The notes under the pieces: generated by a model
Database searches by the model: none
What the model was told of the DNA's origin: nothing
What the model saw: the letters and a program-made list of their open reading frames with translations, nothing else
Translations under genes and position numbers: made by a program
Assembly (NCBI RefSeq): GCF_016917355.1
Contig: NZ_CP070304.1
Coordinates: forward strand, 4,960,001-5,024,000
Length of the DNA stretch: 64,000 nt
Reading direction: 5' to 3'
From: Glaciimonas sp. PAMC28666
GTDB lineage: Bacteria > Pseudomonadota > Gammaproteobacteria > Burkholderiales > Burkholderiaceae_D
Part shown: piece by piece, positions 44,909-54,974 of the stretch
How the letters are laid out: each line of letters opens with the position of its first letter
Position numbering within the stretch: the stretch's first letter is position 1

Positions 44909-45907
44909 TTAAGCGGGGTGATCCGCACCGCGGGCTATATCGGCAATGATTTCGTAAGAGCGAAGTCGCGCGCTGTGGTCGAAAACGTCCGATACAATCA
45001 TCAGTTCGTCTGCACCCGTCATCGATATGAGCCTGTCCATCCCTGCTCGCACTGTTTCTTTTGAACCGACGAGGGAAAAACCCAGCATGTTCGAAGCCTG
45101 CGCTTTTTCGGCACCGGACCAATACGTCTCAATATCATCAATTGGCGGCTTACTCAAACCTCGCGCACCGCGGAACATGTCCGTAAACGACATTTGCTGG
45201 GTTGTTGCAAGACGATGTGCTTCAGCATCTGTCTCGGCAGCGATGATATTAATCCCCACCATTGCATGTGGCGTGGCTTGTTGATCAGAGCCTTCGAACT
45301 GCGCCCGGTACACCTGCAACGCCGCTTCAAGTGAATCAGGCGCAAAATGGGAAGCAAAAGCATACGGCAAGCCTAGTTTGGCAGCCAATCTAGCGCCAAA
45401 TGTGCTCGATCCTAAAATCCAGAGCGGAACCTCGGTGCCGACACCCGGGACCGCGACGATGCGTTGTCCCGGCTCAGCGGGGGCAAGGAAAGCTTGAAGT
45501 TCGAGAACATCTTGGGGAAACGACTCTGCACTGGCCGGATCGCGACGTAAAGCGCGCGTCGTAATCTGGTCAGTTCCGGGCGCCCTTCCGAGCCCCAGAT
45601 CGATGCGACCGGGGAATAAGGTGGCGAGCGTACCGAACTGCTCAGCAATAATTAACGGCGCATGGTTTGGCAACATCACGCCGCCAGCCCCTACACGAAT
45701 CGTCTTGGTGCCAGCGGCGACGTGCGCAATCGCGACGGCTGTCGCAGCACTGGCAATCCCGATCATATTGTGATGCTCAGCCATCCAGAATCTGCGGTAG
45801 CCCCAGGTTTCGGCGTGGCGGGCCAGATCACGCGCATTATCGAGCGCGGTGCGGGCGGTGTTTCCTTGTGTAATACGGACCAGATCGAGGATCGATATGG
45901 GGATCAT
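44909..45907 (-). CDS. LLM-class flavin-dependent oxidoreductase (luciferase-like)
   Basis: The 332-residue protein is a bacterial-luciferase-like TIM-barrel oxidoreductase of the YhbW group. It starts [15 protein letters not shown] and shows [56 protein letters not shown] and [20 protein letters not shown], all characteristic. I chose ATG 45907, which has an AAGGA 9 bases upstream; the longer frame from 46060 adds 51 residues of unlike, low-complexity sequence. The physiological substrate of this group is unknown. Confidence 0.92.
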   Translation of the reverse strand: MIPISILDLVRITQGNTARTALDNARDLARHAETWGYRRFWMAEHHNMIGIASAATAVAIAHVAAGTKTIRVGAGGVMLPNHAPLIIAEQFGTLATLFPGRIDLGLGRAPGTDQITTRALRRDPASAESFPQDVLELQAFLAPAEPGQRIVAVPGVGTEVPLWILGSSTFGARLAAKLGLPYAFASHFAPDSLEAALQVYRAQFEGSDQQATPHAMVGINIIAAETDAEAHRLATTQQMSFTDMFRGARGLSKPPIDDIETYWSGAEKAQASNMLGFSLVGSKETVRAGMDRLISMTGADELMIVSDVFDHSARLRSYEIIADIARGADHPA

Positions 45908-46197
45908 TGGTGAGTCCTTATCTAACTGCTTATACGGGCTAACAGTATATCCCTTATGCCCATTTTGATTTTGCGCAGGCCTTGCTTTCAGCGCCGCTGC
46001 TGATGCGGGGAATGGTGCCCAAAGTGTTTGAGCGCCTGACGTTGACACCGCGGCCAACATGAAATAATAGGAACAATTTCGGCAAAGTTAGCCAATTTTG
46101 CGCCACGATCAGGAAAATCGCACATTATAGATCAACGGTATTATCGCTTTCTTAATGATATAAAACTAAGTCTATAACCAAGCGAATCTGTCGTCAC

Positions 46198-46437
46198 TCA
46201 AAAATTAGATGCAGTTAATATTACTTCATCCACGCCCATTTTAAGCTCCTTGATGGCCGCCGCGCGAATTAAAGGCTTGTTCTCCAGAAAGGCGCTGACC
46301 AATTGGTCGCGAGTCAGGTTGTGTGCCGCGTTTTTTGTTAAGTGACGTAACGCCTCGGCTAGCACCGTGCAGGTCACCATATCCCCCTCGTATGGTACGG
46401 CGAAGGTAATTTCGGTATTTTTTCCGTTGACTAGCAT
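46198..46437 (-). CDS. DUF1488-like small protein
   Basis: The 79-residue product (from ATG 46437) fits the DUF1488 pattern: two beta strands (ITFAVPYEGDMVTCTVL), EALRHL, a middle helix LVSAFLENKPLIRAAAIKEL and the ending DEVILTASNF. No function is established for the family as far as I know. A longer start at 46509 exists. No strong ribosome site is visible for either. It follows another small minus-strand gene after 90 bp, and the two could be co-transcribed. Confidence 0.68.
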   Translation of the reverse strand: MLVNGKNTEITFAVPYEGDMVTCTVLAEALRHLTKNAAHNLTRDQLVSAFLENKPLIRAAAIKELKMGVDEVILTASNF

Positions 46438-46527
46438 AGCGTCTGCTTTTCGAAAAATTTTTACTATTAACGACCGCCTAAATGAAATGTCGGCCCCATG
46501 CAAACGCAACCAACCGCAAAAGCAATT

Positions 46528-46758
46528 CTAGGAAAAGGTAGAAAGTTTGAGCTGGATGTCTGCTTTGGCATTCTCAAGCGCCGCGTGGTTCGCCGTACCG
46601 TGCGTAGGGAGTCCTTCGGCTATATTTGCCCGTGTCCACCCGATTTTCGTTTCACCATCTTTGCTAATAGCGTATTCGGCGGCCCAGACGTCACCAACTG
46701 GCACGGCCCTCGTCTGTATCTCATAACCTTCGTAATTATTCACTGTGATGGCGCTCAT
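46528..46758 (-). CDS. Small uncharacterised protein (76 residues)
   Basis: I do not recognise this protein with confidence. It begins MSAITVNNYEGYEIQTRAV and predicts as a small soluble alpha/beta protein: beta-rich first half (with VWAAEYAISKDGETKIGW) and a C-terminal helix (HAALENAKADIQLKLSTF). An AAGGGAG site lies 6 bases upstream of the ATG, which makes it a convincing real gene. It is upstream of the DUF1488-like gene on the same strand. No Cys residues, signal peptide or membrane segment is visible. Confidence 0.65.
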   Translation of the reverse strand: MSAITVNNYEGYEIQTRAVPVGDVWAAEYAISKDGETKIGWTRANIAEGLPTHGTANHAALENAKADIQLKLSTFS

Positions 46759-47238
46759 GATGCTCCCTTAAGAAATAAAACACACTTATTTATATGCTTT
46801 AAACAATTCGCTGCGCCAAATCCGCCAAATTTTATTTTTGACGTTCTTTCTACTGGCGTAGCTAATGAGAATACTCGCAAATTGGAAAACTTCATGAGCG
46901 TCACTTAATTTAGAGATTCGCTTAAAAAATTTTCGTTAAAACCAAAGCTCTGCAACTTGAAAAAATAGTTCAGGTAAGGGTTAAGCGTTAGTTATCAACG
47001 ATAAAGTCAATCAGCCCTAGATTAAACTAGACTGAGATGTAACAATACGACCCTATTTCATTGCATATAGTGATTCTGTTTCGACAATCTCATTTTTGCA
47101 CGCAGCACCTTTTGATTAGGTAATCATTATCAGATAAGCAGGGTTCGGATCGCGGTCGCGGATGGATAAGAGACACAACGCGCAGTTCGATATAAGACGC
47201 GGGTTTCATCGCCTGGCATAACCTCACTATGGACATGT
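46759..47238. other. Intergenic region with Fur-box-like site upstream of mipA-like gene
   Basis: This 480-bp AT-rich gap lies between two divergent units. A sequence TGATTAGGTAATCATTATC at 47113-47131 carries a perfect half (TAATCATTATC) of the Fur consensus, with 12 of 19 positions matching overall. It lies about 110 bp before the porin-like gene. No RNA gene is evident. Confidence 0.3.
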
Positions 47239-48051
47239 ATGAAAGAAAACGGCCAGAGCAACGCAATACTGGGCGCCATCCTTAGCGGAATAACAGGAAT
47301 GGTTTTTGTTACGAGCGCGCTTGCACAAGAAACAAGTACGGCAGACACCAATGAGTTACCGCAACGCGTACTTGGTGATTTAGGCGTTGGCGTGTACAAC
47401 GCTCCCAGCGAAATACGCGACGAAATACGTGGCAAACGTAGTTCCACATTGGTATTGCCGTATGCCTATCTCGACTATGGCCGTTTATTCGCACGGGTTG
47501 ATACCTTTGGCGTTAAAACCTTCAAAATGGGTTATGGCTATCTGGAGCTTGCCGGCCGCGTCAGTTTTGACGGATTCAAAACCTCAAACTCAGCCTTGCG
47601 TGGTTTGACGGAAAGGAAAAGATCCATTCCGTTGGGGATAGGGACTTATCAGGAAACGCCTGTCGGTGCCTTCTTTCTCAATGCCTTCTATGACAGCAAT
47701 AAATCGCACGGCACGTTGCTGGAAGCCATCTATGCCGGCGAAATAAACGCTGGTCCGGTGAACTTTTACCCGCAAATCGGTGCCGAATATCGCAGTGCAA
47801 ATTATGTCAATTATTACTATGGCGTCACTCCGGCCGAATCTGCTGCCAACGGACATTACAACGCCTATCAGGGTACAGGCGCGACCAATCCACTGGTGGC
47901 GCTGCAGGTCGAAATTCCGCTCAGCCCGTTTTGGGTTGTCAATTTATACGGCCGGTATAATTGGCTTGGAAAAGGAATAACCAACAGCCCGATTGTCTAC
48001 AAAAAGACTTCACAAAGTTACTTTGTTTCACTGGCCTATAGATTTAAGTAA
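47239..48051 (+). CDS. MipA/OmpV family outer membrane protein
   Basis: The 270-residue protein has a signal peptide (hydrophobic core about 10-25, cleavage near TSALA-Q at 29) and then a beta-barrel. It resembles MipA/OmpV: LGDLGVGVYNAPSEIR, LVLPYAYLDYGRLFARV, LGIGTYQ, a Tyr-rich segment YYYGVTPAES and the C-terminal strand SQSYFVSLAYRF ending in Phe-Lys, close to the usual aromatic C-terminus. MipA proteins interact with murein enzymes in some bacteria and act as porin-like proteins in others. It is followed by gnd after 164 bp. No operon partner is evident. Confidence 0.85.
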   Translation: MKENGQSNAILGAILSGITGMVFVTSALAQETSTADTNELPQRVLGDLGVGVYNAPSEIRDEIRGKRSSTLVLPYAYLDYGRLFARVDTFGVKTFKMGYGYLELAGRVSFDGFKTSNSALRGLTERKRSIPLGIGTYQETPVGAFFLNAFYDSNKSHGTLLEAIYAGEINAGPVNFYPQIGAEYRSANYVNYYYGVTPAESAANGHYNAYQGTGATNPLVALQVEIPLSPFWVVNLYGRYNWLGKGITNSPIVYKKTSQSYFVSLAYRFK

Positions 48052-48215
48052 TGTTCATATCGGTCGCATCTGTTGGCATATGGCTTAGCTGTGCAGCATC
48101 ATAGAGCGACGTTAGCGATGCTTCGCCGAAGACGACTATCATTATAGAGGTAGAGGAAATCTGATTTTTCACGACCTCCTCTCACCATTTACCCTTCTTT
48201 TTTTGGAGAACGATC

Positions 48216-49625
48216 ATGACTAAGCAAGTTATTGGTGTGATTGGATTGGCCGTAATGGGGCGCAATCTCGCACTAAATATTGAAAGTCGAGGCCATGCGG
48301 TCTCCGTTTATAACCGTAGTTCCGAGAAGACCGATTCCCTGGTCGCCGATTTTCCTGACCGCAAACTGGTTGCAACCTATTCTTTAGAAGAATTTATCGA
48401 TTCGCTTGAAAAGCCACGCAGGGTGCTGTTGATGGTCAAAGCAGGTACGGCAACTGACGAGACGATTGCCGCCGTTAAACCGCTATTGGATAAAGGGGAC
48501 ATTCTGATTGATGGCGGAAACACGCATTTCACCGATACCATCCGCCGCAATGACGATCTGGCAAAATCCGGTATTCACTTTATTGGCACCGGGGTTTCCG
48601 GCGGCGAAGAAGGCGCTCTTAAAGGCCCCGCCATCATGCCGGGTGGGCAACGCGAAGCCTACGATCTGGTCGCCCCGATTCTGACCGAAATTGCAGCGAA
48701 GGCATCCGACGGTGCACCCTGTGTAGACTACATTGGCCCAAATGGTGCTGGCCATTTCGTAAAGATGGTGCATAACGGGATTGAGTATGGAGACATGCAA
48801 CTCATCGCAGAAAGTTATGCCGTACTGAAGCATGTCGCAGGACTTTCGAACCAAGAATTGGCGAATGTTTATTCAGACTGGAACAAGGGCGAACTGAATA
48901 GTTACCTGATAGAAATAACCTCGCAGATTTTTTCCAAAAAAGATACGGATTCCGATAGCGACCTGGTAGATGTGATCCTTGATCGGGCGGCACAAAAAGG
49001 TACCGGAAAATGGACCAGTCAAAATGCGCTGGATTTAGGTGCGCCACTACCGCTAATTACCGAAGCAGTTTTTGCCCGGGTCCTGTCGTCGATGAAGGAT
49101 GAGCGTGTTGTTGCAAGCAAAAAGCTGTCGGGGCCATCTCAGCAAACCTTCAGCGGTGATCGAAAAGTGCTGATTGAGGCCGTCCAGCGCGCGCTATACT
49201 TCAGCAAAATCATTTCGTATGCGCAAGGGTTTGCACAACTGCGTGCAGCCTCTGATGAATACAAATGGGAGCTGGATTACGGCAATATTGCGAAAATCTT
49301 CCGGGCGGGCTGCATCATACGCGCCAGTTTTTTGCAAAAGATCATGGAGGCGTACGCGGCCGATAAACAACTGGCTAATTTGCTGCTGGATGACTATTTT
49401 TCTGACATTGCGGAAAAATACCAGTCTGCACTACGTGAGGTAGTCATTGCGGCGCTTAATGCCGGGGTGCCAGTTCCTGCGTTTTCCTCTGCCATTGCTT
49501 ATTTTGATGCGTATCGAACCGAACGGCTTCCAGCGAATCTGATTCAGGCGCAACGTGATTTTTTTGGCGCGCATACTTTTGAGCGAACTGACAAAAAGGG
49601 CAGCTTCCACGCCAACTGGCCTTAA
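48216..49625 (+). CDS. gnd: 6-phosphogluconate dehydrogenase, decarboxylating (long form)
   Basis: The 469-residue enzyme is the classical dimeric NADP-type Gnd (E. coli 468). Rossmann motif [20 protein letters not shown] (the NADP-phosphate-binding Asn-Arg), [55 protein letters not shown] and the C-terminal [24 protein letters not shown] (in pieces) are all conserved. A TTTTTTGGAGAACGATC ribosome site precedes the ATG. It is unrelated in subfamily to the 364-residue enzyme at 24902-25996, so the genome carries both types. Confidence 0.97.
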   Translation: MTKQVIGVIGLAVMGRNLALNIESRGHAVSVYNRSSEKTDSLVADFPDRKLVATYSLEEFIDSLEKPRRVLLMVKAGTATDETIAAVKPLLDKGDILIDGGNTHFTDTIRRNDDLAKSGIHFIGTGVSGGEEGALKGPAIMPGGQREAYDLVAPILTEIAAKASDGAPCVDYIGPNGAGHFVKMVHNGIEYGDMQLIAESYAVLKHVAGLSNQELANVYSDWNKGELNSYLIEITSQIFSKKDTDSDSDLVDVILDRAAQKGTGKWTSQNALDLGAPLPLITEAVFARVLSSMKDERVVASKKLSGPSQQTFSGDRKVLIEAVQRALYFSKIISYAQGFAQLRAASDEYKWELDYGNIAKIFRAGCIIRASFLQKIMEAYAADKQLANLLLDDYFSDIAEKYQSALREVVIAALNAGVPVPAFSSAIAYFDAYRTERLPANLIQAQRDFFGAHTFERTDKKGSFHANWP

Positions 49626-49854
49626 TCCTACTTGTTCAATGTTGTAAACGGCACCATACGCCACCCATGGGGCGATATAGACTTTTTTAAAATCTCCTGT
49701 CTATTCTTGCCCCGATAGTTCGGTAGTCTGTCGTCCAGTTAAGTTTTTTTGTATTGTTTGCAATCGGACCGGCCATAATTTAATACATCGAACAGAACCT
49801 GCTTCCGGTCCTTTTTTAATAGGGAGCGTTCTGGTTCAACTACGAAAGAAATTT

Positions 49855-52800
49855 ATGCCAGTGATGAACAAAGCAGCAGAAGAAAAAAAACAGCAACAAC
49901 TAATGGAAATGGTGAAGTTAGCACGCGACCGACTTCCGCCCGAGGTGTTCTCCACCATGCAGCCGTTCCTGACGGATTACTACTCTCAGGTCGGCGAGGA
50001 ACAAGTACAAAGTCGCAATATCGCTGATCTGTATGGCGCCGTGATGTCTCACTGGCAGTTTGCACGACACTTCAAGACCGGCACGCCCCGCGTGCGCATC
50101 TACAATCCTCAAATCGACGAGCATGGCTGGGAATCTGCCCATAGCGTCATCGAAATCGTCAACGACGACATGCCATTTTTGGTCGACTCGGTCACCACCG
50201 AAATTAACCGACTGGGCCTCACCCTCCACGCTGCAATCCACCCCGTATTTCGCGTTTGGCGCGATGCTTCCGGTCAGGTCGAGATGATTCAGTCTGCCAA
50301 TGGCAGCGCCCCCAAAAGCAAGGATCATCAAAGCGAGCCTCGACTCGAATCCTACATCCATTTTGAGATTGACCGCTGTACCGAAGCTCTGAGACTTGAA
50401 GAGATTTTAGCTGGTGTCAAGAAGGTGTTAAGTGATGTTCGGGCCGCTGTCGAAGATTGGCACGGCATGATGACCAGCGCCACTACCGCGGTTTCCGAGC
50501 TAAAAGAGCAAGCCAGCAAAGACCAGGGCGAACAGGCAGAAATCGACGAAGGTCGCGCTTTTCTGGAATGGATGATCAATGACCACTTTACCTTTTTGGG
50601 CTGTAGAGACTATGAATTAGTCATCAGCGCCGGTGAAAATTATTTGCAAGCAGTGGCTGATTCGGGACTGGGTATATTGCGGGATGCGCTGCGGGACACG
50701 ACGCGCTCTTCTGACAGCGCCGACATGACCAAATTGCCGAGCGGCGCCCAGGCAATTATCGATTCTCCTTCGCCAGTTTTTATTACCAAAGCCGATTCTC
50801 GCGCCACCGTACATCGCCCCGGTTATCTTGACTACGTCGGCGTCAAACGCTACGACGCGGCCGGCAAAGTCATCGGCGAACGACGCTTTGTCGGGCTCTA
50901 CACCTCGACGGCATACATGGTCACCACCAGCGATATTCCGATCATACGGCGCAAGGTAGCCAAGGTCCAGGAGCGTGCCAGTTTTGTACCAAAAGGACAT
51001 TTGGCCAAGACGCTCGCGACCATACTGGAACAATATCCACGAGATGAGTTGTTCCAGGTGGACGAAGATAATTTATACGATACTGCCATAGGCATCCTTC
51101 GTCTTGAAGAGCGCCAGCGCACCCGCTTATTTGTACGTCGCGATGCATTTGGCCGCTATGTATCGTGCCTGGTGTATGTGCCACGCGACAAGTTCAATAC
51201 CGAACTGCGGGTGCGTATCCAGACGCTATTGCTCGAAGCCTTTCACGGCGGGAGCATTGAGTTCACGCCCTTATTATCCGACTCCGTTTTGGCGCGAATC
51301 CAGTTCACTGTACGCACTGAAGCTGGCACGGTCACCAATACTGATATCGGCGAACTCGAGGCAAAAATTGTGCAAGCCACACGGCGCTGGCAGGACGACC
51401 TTGCCGATGCGTTGCTGGAAAGCCGTGGTGAGGAACACGGAAACCGGCTCTTGCGCCGTTATGCGACCTCGTTTCCGGCCGGTTTTCGGGAAGATTACGC
51501 AGCCCGTGCGACGGTGCGGGATATAGAGTTGATGGAGCTGGCGCAACAGCGGGCTGGACTGGCGATGAATCTGTACCGGCCAATCGAAGCGGCGGCTTCT
51601 TCGTTGCGGCTAAAAATCTATCATTCAGGCAAGCCAATCGCCCTGTCGCAAAGCTTACCAATGCTGGAGCATATGGGCGTGAAGGTGCAGGAAGAACGCC
51701 CTTATCGAATTGAAGTGCAGGATGCAGTACCAGTATGGATTCACGATTTCGGCATGCAAACAGCGGATGGCGGCGAAATTGAGATCGACCGTATCAAAGA
51801 CATATTCGAAGATGCCTTTGCACATGTATGGGAGGGCGCAGCCGACAATGACGATCTGAACCGGTTAGTGCTGGGCGCAAGACTCAACTGGCGCGAAGTG
51901 ACCATATTGCGCGCTTACGCCCGCTATCTGCGGCAAGTCGGTTCCACCTTCAGCAATGCCTACATTGAGCAGGCTTTGACCGGCAATCCGGCGATTGCCC
52001 GTAATCTGGTAGAACTGTTTATCGCACGTTTTGAACCGGCCGCTGTGCTAACCGACGGCCACCCCGACCCGACCCGCGTGGACGCGCTCCTGCAGCAGAC
52101 TGAGACAGCAATGGACCAGGTGCCTAACCTGGACGAAGATCGTATCCTGCGACAGTTCCTGGGCGTGATTCAAGCCACCTTGCGCACCAACTACTTCCAG
52201 CGCGATGTCAACGGCAAGCCGAAGCCCTATCTGTCATTCAAATTCGACCCGGCCAAGGTCCCCGGCTTACCGGCACCAAAACCAATGTTCGAAATTTGGG
52301 TGTATTCACCGCGTTTCGAAGGCGTCCATCTGAGGGGCGGCAAAGTTGCACGTGGTGGGCTGCGCTGGTCGGACCGACGCGAAGATTTCCGTACTGAAGT
52401 ATTGGGCCTGGTCAAAGCCCAGATGGTGAAAAATGCAGTGATCGTGCCAGTCGGCTCAAAAGGTGGGTTCGTATTAAAAAATGCCCCACCAGCCTCTGAC
52501 CGTGACGCCTACCTGAAAGAAGGTATCGCCTGCTATCAAGATTTCTTACGTGGCTTGCTCGACCTGACCGACAATTTGGCGGGCGGCAAAGTAGTACCAC
52601 CGGTTGACGTCGTGCGGTACGATCCAGATGACCCTTATCTGGTCGTCGCTGCAGACAAAGGCACGGCTACTTTTTCCGACTTTGCCAACGCGATTTCTGC
52701 CGAGTATGGATTTTGGCTCACCGATGCGTTCGCGTCTGGCGGATCAGTCGGTTACGATCATAAAAAAATGGGTATAACAGCCCGGGGTGCCTGGGAAGCA

Positions 52801-54747
52801 GTTAAACGTCATTTTCGTGAAATTGGAATCAATACCCAGGAACAGGATTTCACCGTTGCTGCCATCGGCGACATGTCGGGCGATGTATTTGGAAACGGTA
52901 TGCTGTTATCGGAGCATATCAAGCTCGTGGCAGCTTTCGACCATCGTCACATTATTCTGGACCCAGATCCCGATGCTGCTGCCAGCTTTGCAGAACGTGC
53001 ACGGCTGTTCGTTTTGCCGCGCTCAAGTTGGGCGGATTATGACGCTAAATTGCTGTCGGTCGGCGGCGGTATCTATCCACGGACATTGAAGACGATCCCG
53101 CTATCGCCTGAAATACGCGCAGTCCTCGGCGTAACCGCTACCGAATTGGCCCCAAGCGAATTAATACACGCCATTCTGGTCGCCCCCGTTGACCTGCTTT
53201 ACAACGGCGGCATCGGCACCTACGTCAAGGCCAGTTACGAATCACACGCACAGGTCGGTGATCGTGCCAATGACGCCATCAGGGTCAACGGTGCGCAACT
53301 GCAATGTAAAGTCGTTGCCGAAGGCGGCAATCTCGGCCTCACTCAGTTCGGGCGTATTGAGTTTGCGCAAAAAGGAGGTCGGATCTGTACCGATGCAATC
53401 GACAATTCTGCTGGCGTCGATTGCTCAGACCATGAAGTGAATATCAAGATTTTACTTGGGCTGGTCGTCACAGAAGGCGAAATGACCGAGAAGCAACGCA
53501 ACAAATTGCTCGCCGAAATGACGGACGAAGTAGGGAAACAGGTATTGACCGACAATTACTACCAAACGCAGGCGTTGTCTGTGGCCGGTCGTTGTGCCGC
53601 ATCATTACTCGAACCCGAGGCGCGCCTGATCCGTTACCTTGAAAGGGCTGGCCGCCTTGACCGCACGGTCGAATTTTTGCCTTCGGATGAAGCCATCGCT
53701 GAGCGCAAGACTGCCAAACAAGGACTGACCACGCCAGAGCGTGCCGTGCTAATGGCCTACAACAAAATGTGGTTATATGAAACTGCGCTTGCCTCCGACC
53801 TGCTGGATGACCAGTTCATCAGTCGCGCACTGGCGCAGTACTTCCCGCAGGCGCTACGTGACCGCTATCCTGATGTGATGTCACGTCACCCGCTGGCACG
53901 CGAAATCATCGCCACCTACGTCGTCAATACTTTCACCAACCGGGTCGGAACAACCTTCGTCCATCGGCTCAGTGAAGAAAGCGGGGCCAGTCCGACCGAA
54001 GTTATCCGCGCTTCCATCATCGCACGCGACGTTTTTGGTTTTGAAGAGATCTGGAGCGAGATCGACACGCTGGATAACGTGGTGCCTGATGCGTTACAGG
54101 CACAGATGTTTATTGAAGTCGGGCGCCTGATCGAACAGGCCAGCTTCTGGTTCTTGCATCGTCATGCAAAAGCAGAAACAATTGAAGCCACGGTCGCGCG
54201 CTTCCGCCCCGCTGCCGATCAACTTGGACCCATCCTGGTGTCGTTGCTGACAGCCACCGACGCTGATGCCCTGAAAGCAAAACAAACAGCATTGATGCAA
54301 GCAGGCGTGTCCGAAATACTGGCGCGGCGGGTCGCCAGTGCAGAGTTGATCGGCGCTGTCCTCGACATAGCAGAAGTCGCGACCGTAACAGGCCGCAGTC
54401 TGGAATTGGTCGCGCAGGTTTATTTTGCCCTCGACCTCAATCTCAACTTCGGCTGGATGCGTGAACGTGCAGCAACATTGCCAGTGGACACACATTGGCA
54501 AACCCTGGCGCGGACCGCGTTGCAAAACGACTTGACGACGTTGCAGCGGGCTTTGGCGGCGAAGGTGATACAGCTCTCCCCTACACTCGACCAGTCTGCA
54601 GAAATGCTCGATGCGTGGCAAACGGCGAATCGCCCTCAACTGGAACGCTACCGTCGCCTGCTCATTGACTTTCAGCTGGGTGGCAACGTCGATCTGGCAA
54701 TGCTATCGGTCGCGGCGCGGGAGATGCGAACTATCGAAACGAAATAG
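49855..54747 (+). CDS. gdhB: NAD-specific glutamate dehydrogenase, large type (GDH-180)
   Basis: The 1630-residue protein belongs to the 180-kDa NAD-glutamate dehydrogenase family of proteobacteria, which catabolises glutamate to 2-oxoglutarate and ammonia. A regulatory N-terminal half with ACT-like domains precedes the catalytic core. The substrate site VARGGLRWSDRREDFRTEVLGL begins near residue 827, and GSKGGFVLK with the catalytic lysine lies near 867. The nucleotide-binding part includes AIGDMSGDVFGNG near 1003. A helical C-terminal domain follows. Length matches known members (about 1600). Whether ATG 49855 or 49864 is used is unclear; no strong ribosome site is visible. It is likely monocistronic and ends at a strong terminator. 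Confidence 0.95.
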   Translation: MPVMNKAAEEKKQQQLMEMVKLARDRLPPEVFSTMQPFLTDYYSQVGEEQVQSRNIADLYGAVMSHWQFARHFKTGTPRVRIYNPQIDEHGWESAHSVIEIVNDDMPFLVDSVTTEINRLGLTLHAAIHPVFRVWRDASGQVEMIQSANGSAPKSKDHQSEPRLESYIHFEIDRCTEALRLEEILAGVKKVLSDVRAAVEDWHGMMTSATTAVSELKEQASKDQGEQAEIDEGRAFLEWMINDHFTFLGCRDYELVISAGENYLQAVADSGLGILRDALRDTTRSSDSADMTKLPSGAQAIIDSPSPVFITKADSRATVHRPGYLDYVGVKRYDAAGKVIGERRFVGLYTSTAYMVTTSDIPIIRRKVAKVQERASFVPKGHLAKTLATILEQYPRDELFQVDEDNLYDTAIGILRLEERQRTRLFVRRDAFGRYVSCLVYVPRDKFNTELRVRIQTLLLEAFHGGSIEFTPLLSDSVLARIQFTVRTEAGTVTNTDIGELEAKIVQATRRWQDDLADALLESRGEEHGNRLLRRYATSFPAGFREDYAARATVRDIELMELAQQRAGLAMNLYRPIEAAASSLRLKIYHSGKPIALSQSLPMLEHMGVKVQEERPYRIEVQDAVPVWIHDFGMQTADGGEIEIDRIKDIFEDAFAHVWEGAADNDDLNRLVLGARLNWREVTILRAYARYLRQVGSTFSNAYIEQALTGNPAIARNLVELFIARFEPAAVLTDGHPDPTRVDALLQQTETAMDQVPNLDEDRILRQFLGVIQATLRTNYFQRDVNGKPKPYLSFKFDPAKVPGLPAPKPMFEIWVYSPRFEGVHLRGGKVARGGLRWSDRREDFRTEVLGLVKAQMVKNAVIVPVGSKGGFVLKNAPPASDRDAYLKEGIACYQDFLRGLLDLTDNLAGGKVVPPVDVVRYDPDDPYLVVAADKGTATFSDFANAISAEYGFWLTDAFASGGSVGYDHKKMGITARGAWEAVKRHFREIGINTQEQDFTVAAIGDMSGDVFGNGMLLSEHIKLVAAFDHRHIILDPDPDAAASFAERARLFVLPRSSWADYDAKLLSVGGGIYPRTLKTIPLSPEIRAVLGVTATELAPSELIHAILVAPVDLLYNGGIGTYVKASYESHAQVGDRANDAIRVNGAQLQCKVVAEGGNLGLTQFGRIEFAQKGGRICTDAIDNSAGVDCSDHEVNIKILLGLVVTEGEMTEKQRNKLLAEMTDEVGKQVLTDNYYQTQALSVAGRCAASLLEPEARLIRYLERAGRLDRTVEFLPSDEAIAERKTAKQGLTTPERAVLMAYNKMWLYETALASDLLDDQFISRALAQYFPQALRDRYPDVMSRHPLAREIIATYVVNTFTNRVGTTFVHRLSEESGASPTEVIRASIIARDVFGFEEIWSEIDTLDNVVPDALQAQMFIEVGRLIEQASFWFLHRHAKAETIEATVARFRPAADQLGPILVSLLTATDADALKAKQTALMQAGVSEILARRVASAELIGAVLDIAEVATVTGRSLELVAQVYFALDLNLNFGWMRERAATLPVDTHWQTLARTALQNDLTTLQRALAAKVIQLSPTLDQSAEMLDAWQTANRPQLERYRRLLIDFQLGGNVDLAMLSVAAREMRTIETK

Positions 54748-54774
54748 CTCACATCGGGTCGGTTGATTCGGCAC

Positions 54775-54806
54775 AAAAAAGACTGCGCGTTCAGGCAGTC
54801 TTTTTT
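54775..54806. terminator. Bidirectional intrinsic terminator between gdhB and fba
   Basis: AAAAAAGACTGC and GCAGTCTTTTTT form a perfect 12-bp stem with the loop GCGTTCAG. The A/T flanks make it work for gdhB (plus) and for the convergent aldolase gene (minus). Confidence 0.92.
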
Positions 54807-54974
54807 GCGAACGGGCGAGTCATTATTCTTAGCAGGGTCATTATTTTTTGCATCAATATTACAAGGTTACTAGGCTACAAGGGCTACAAGGGGCATGAAC
54901 CCTTCAATCCCTTTCGCCGCCCTAACCCGTCAATCTGGCTTTTACGGTTTCCGGCAGATCACACTCGATCACCC

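Noticed and set aside
45908-46060. N-terminal extension of the LLM oxidoreductase
   Set aside because: The extra 51 residues are unlike the family, and a good ribosome site lies before the inner ATG at 45907.
46498-46908. Plus-strand 136-codon frame
   Set aside because: It is antisense to the 46528-46758 gene, which has a strong ribosome site and protein-like sequence; the plus-strand product has no recognisable features.
54870-54893. Short direct repeat GGCTACAAG before the aldolase gene end
   Set aside because: Only two 9-bp copies in a non-coding gap; likely chance or minor slippage.
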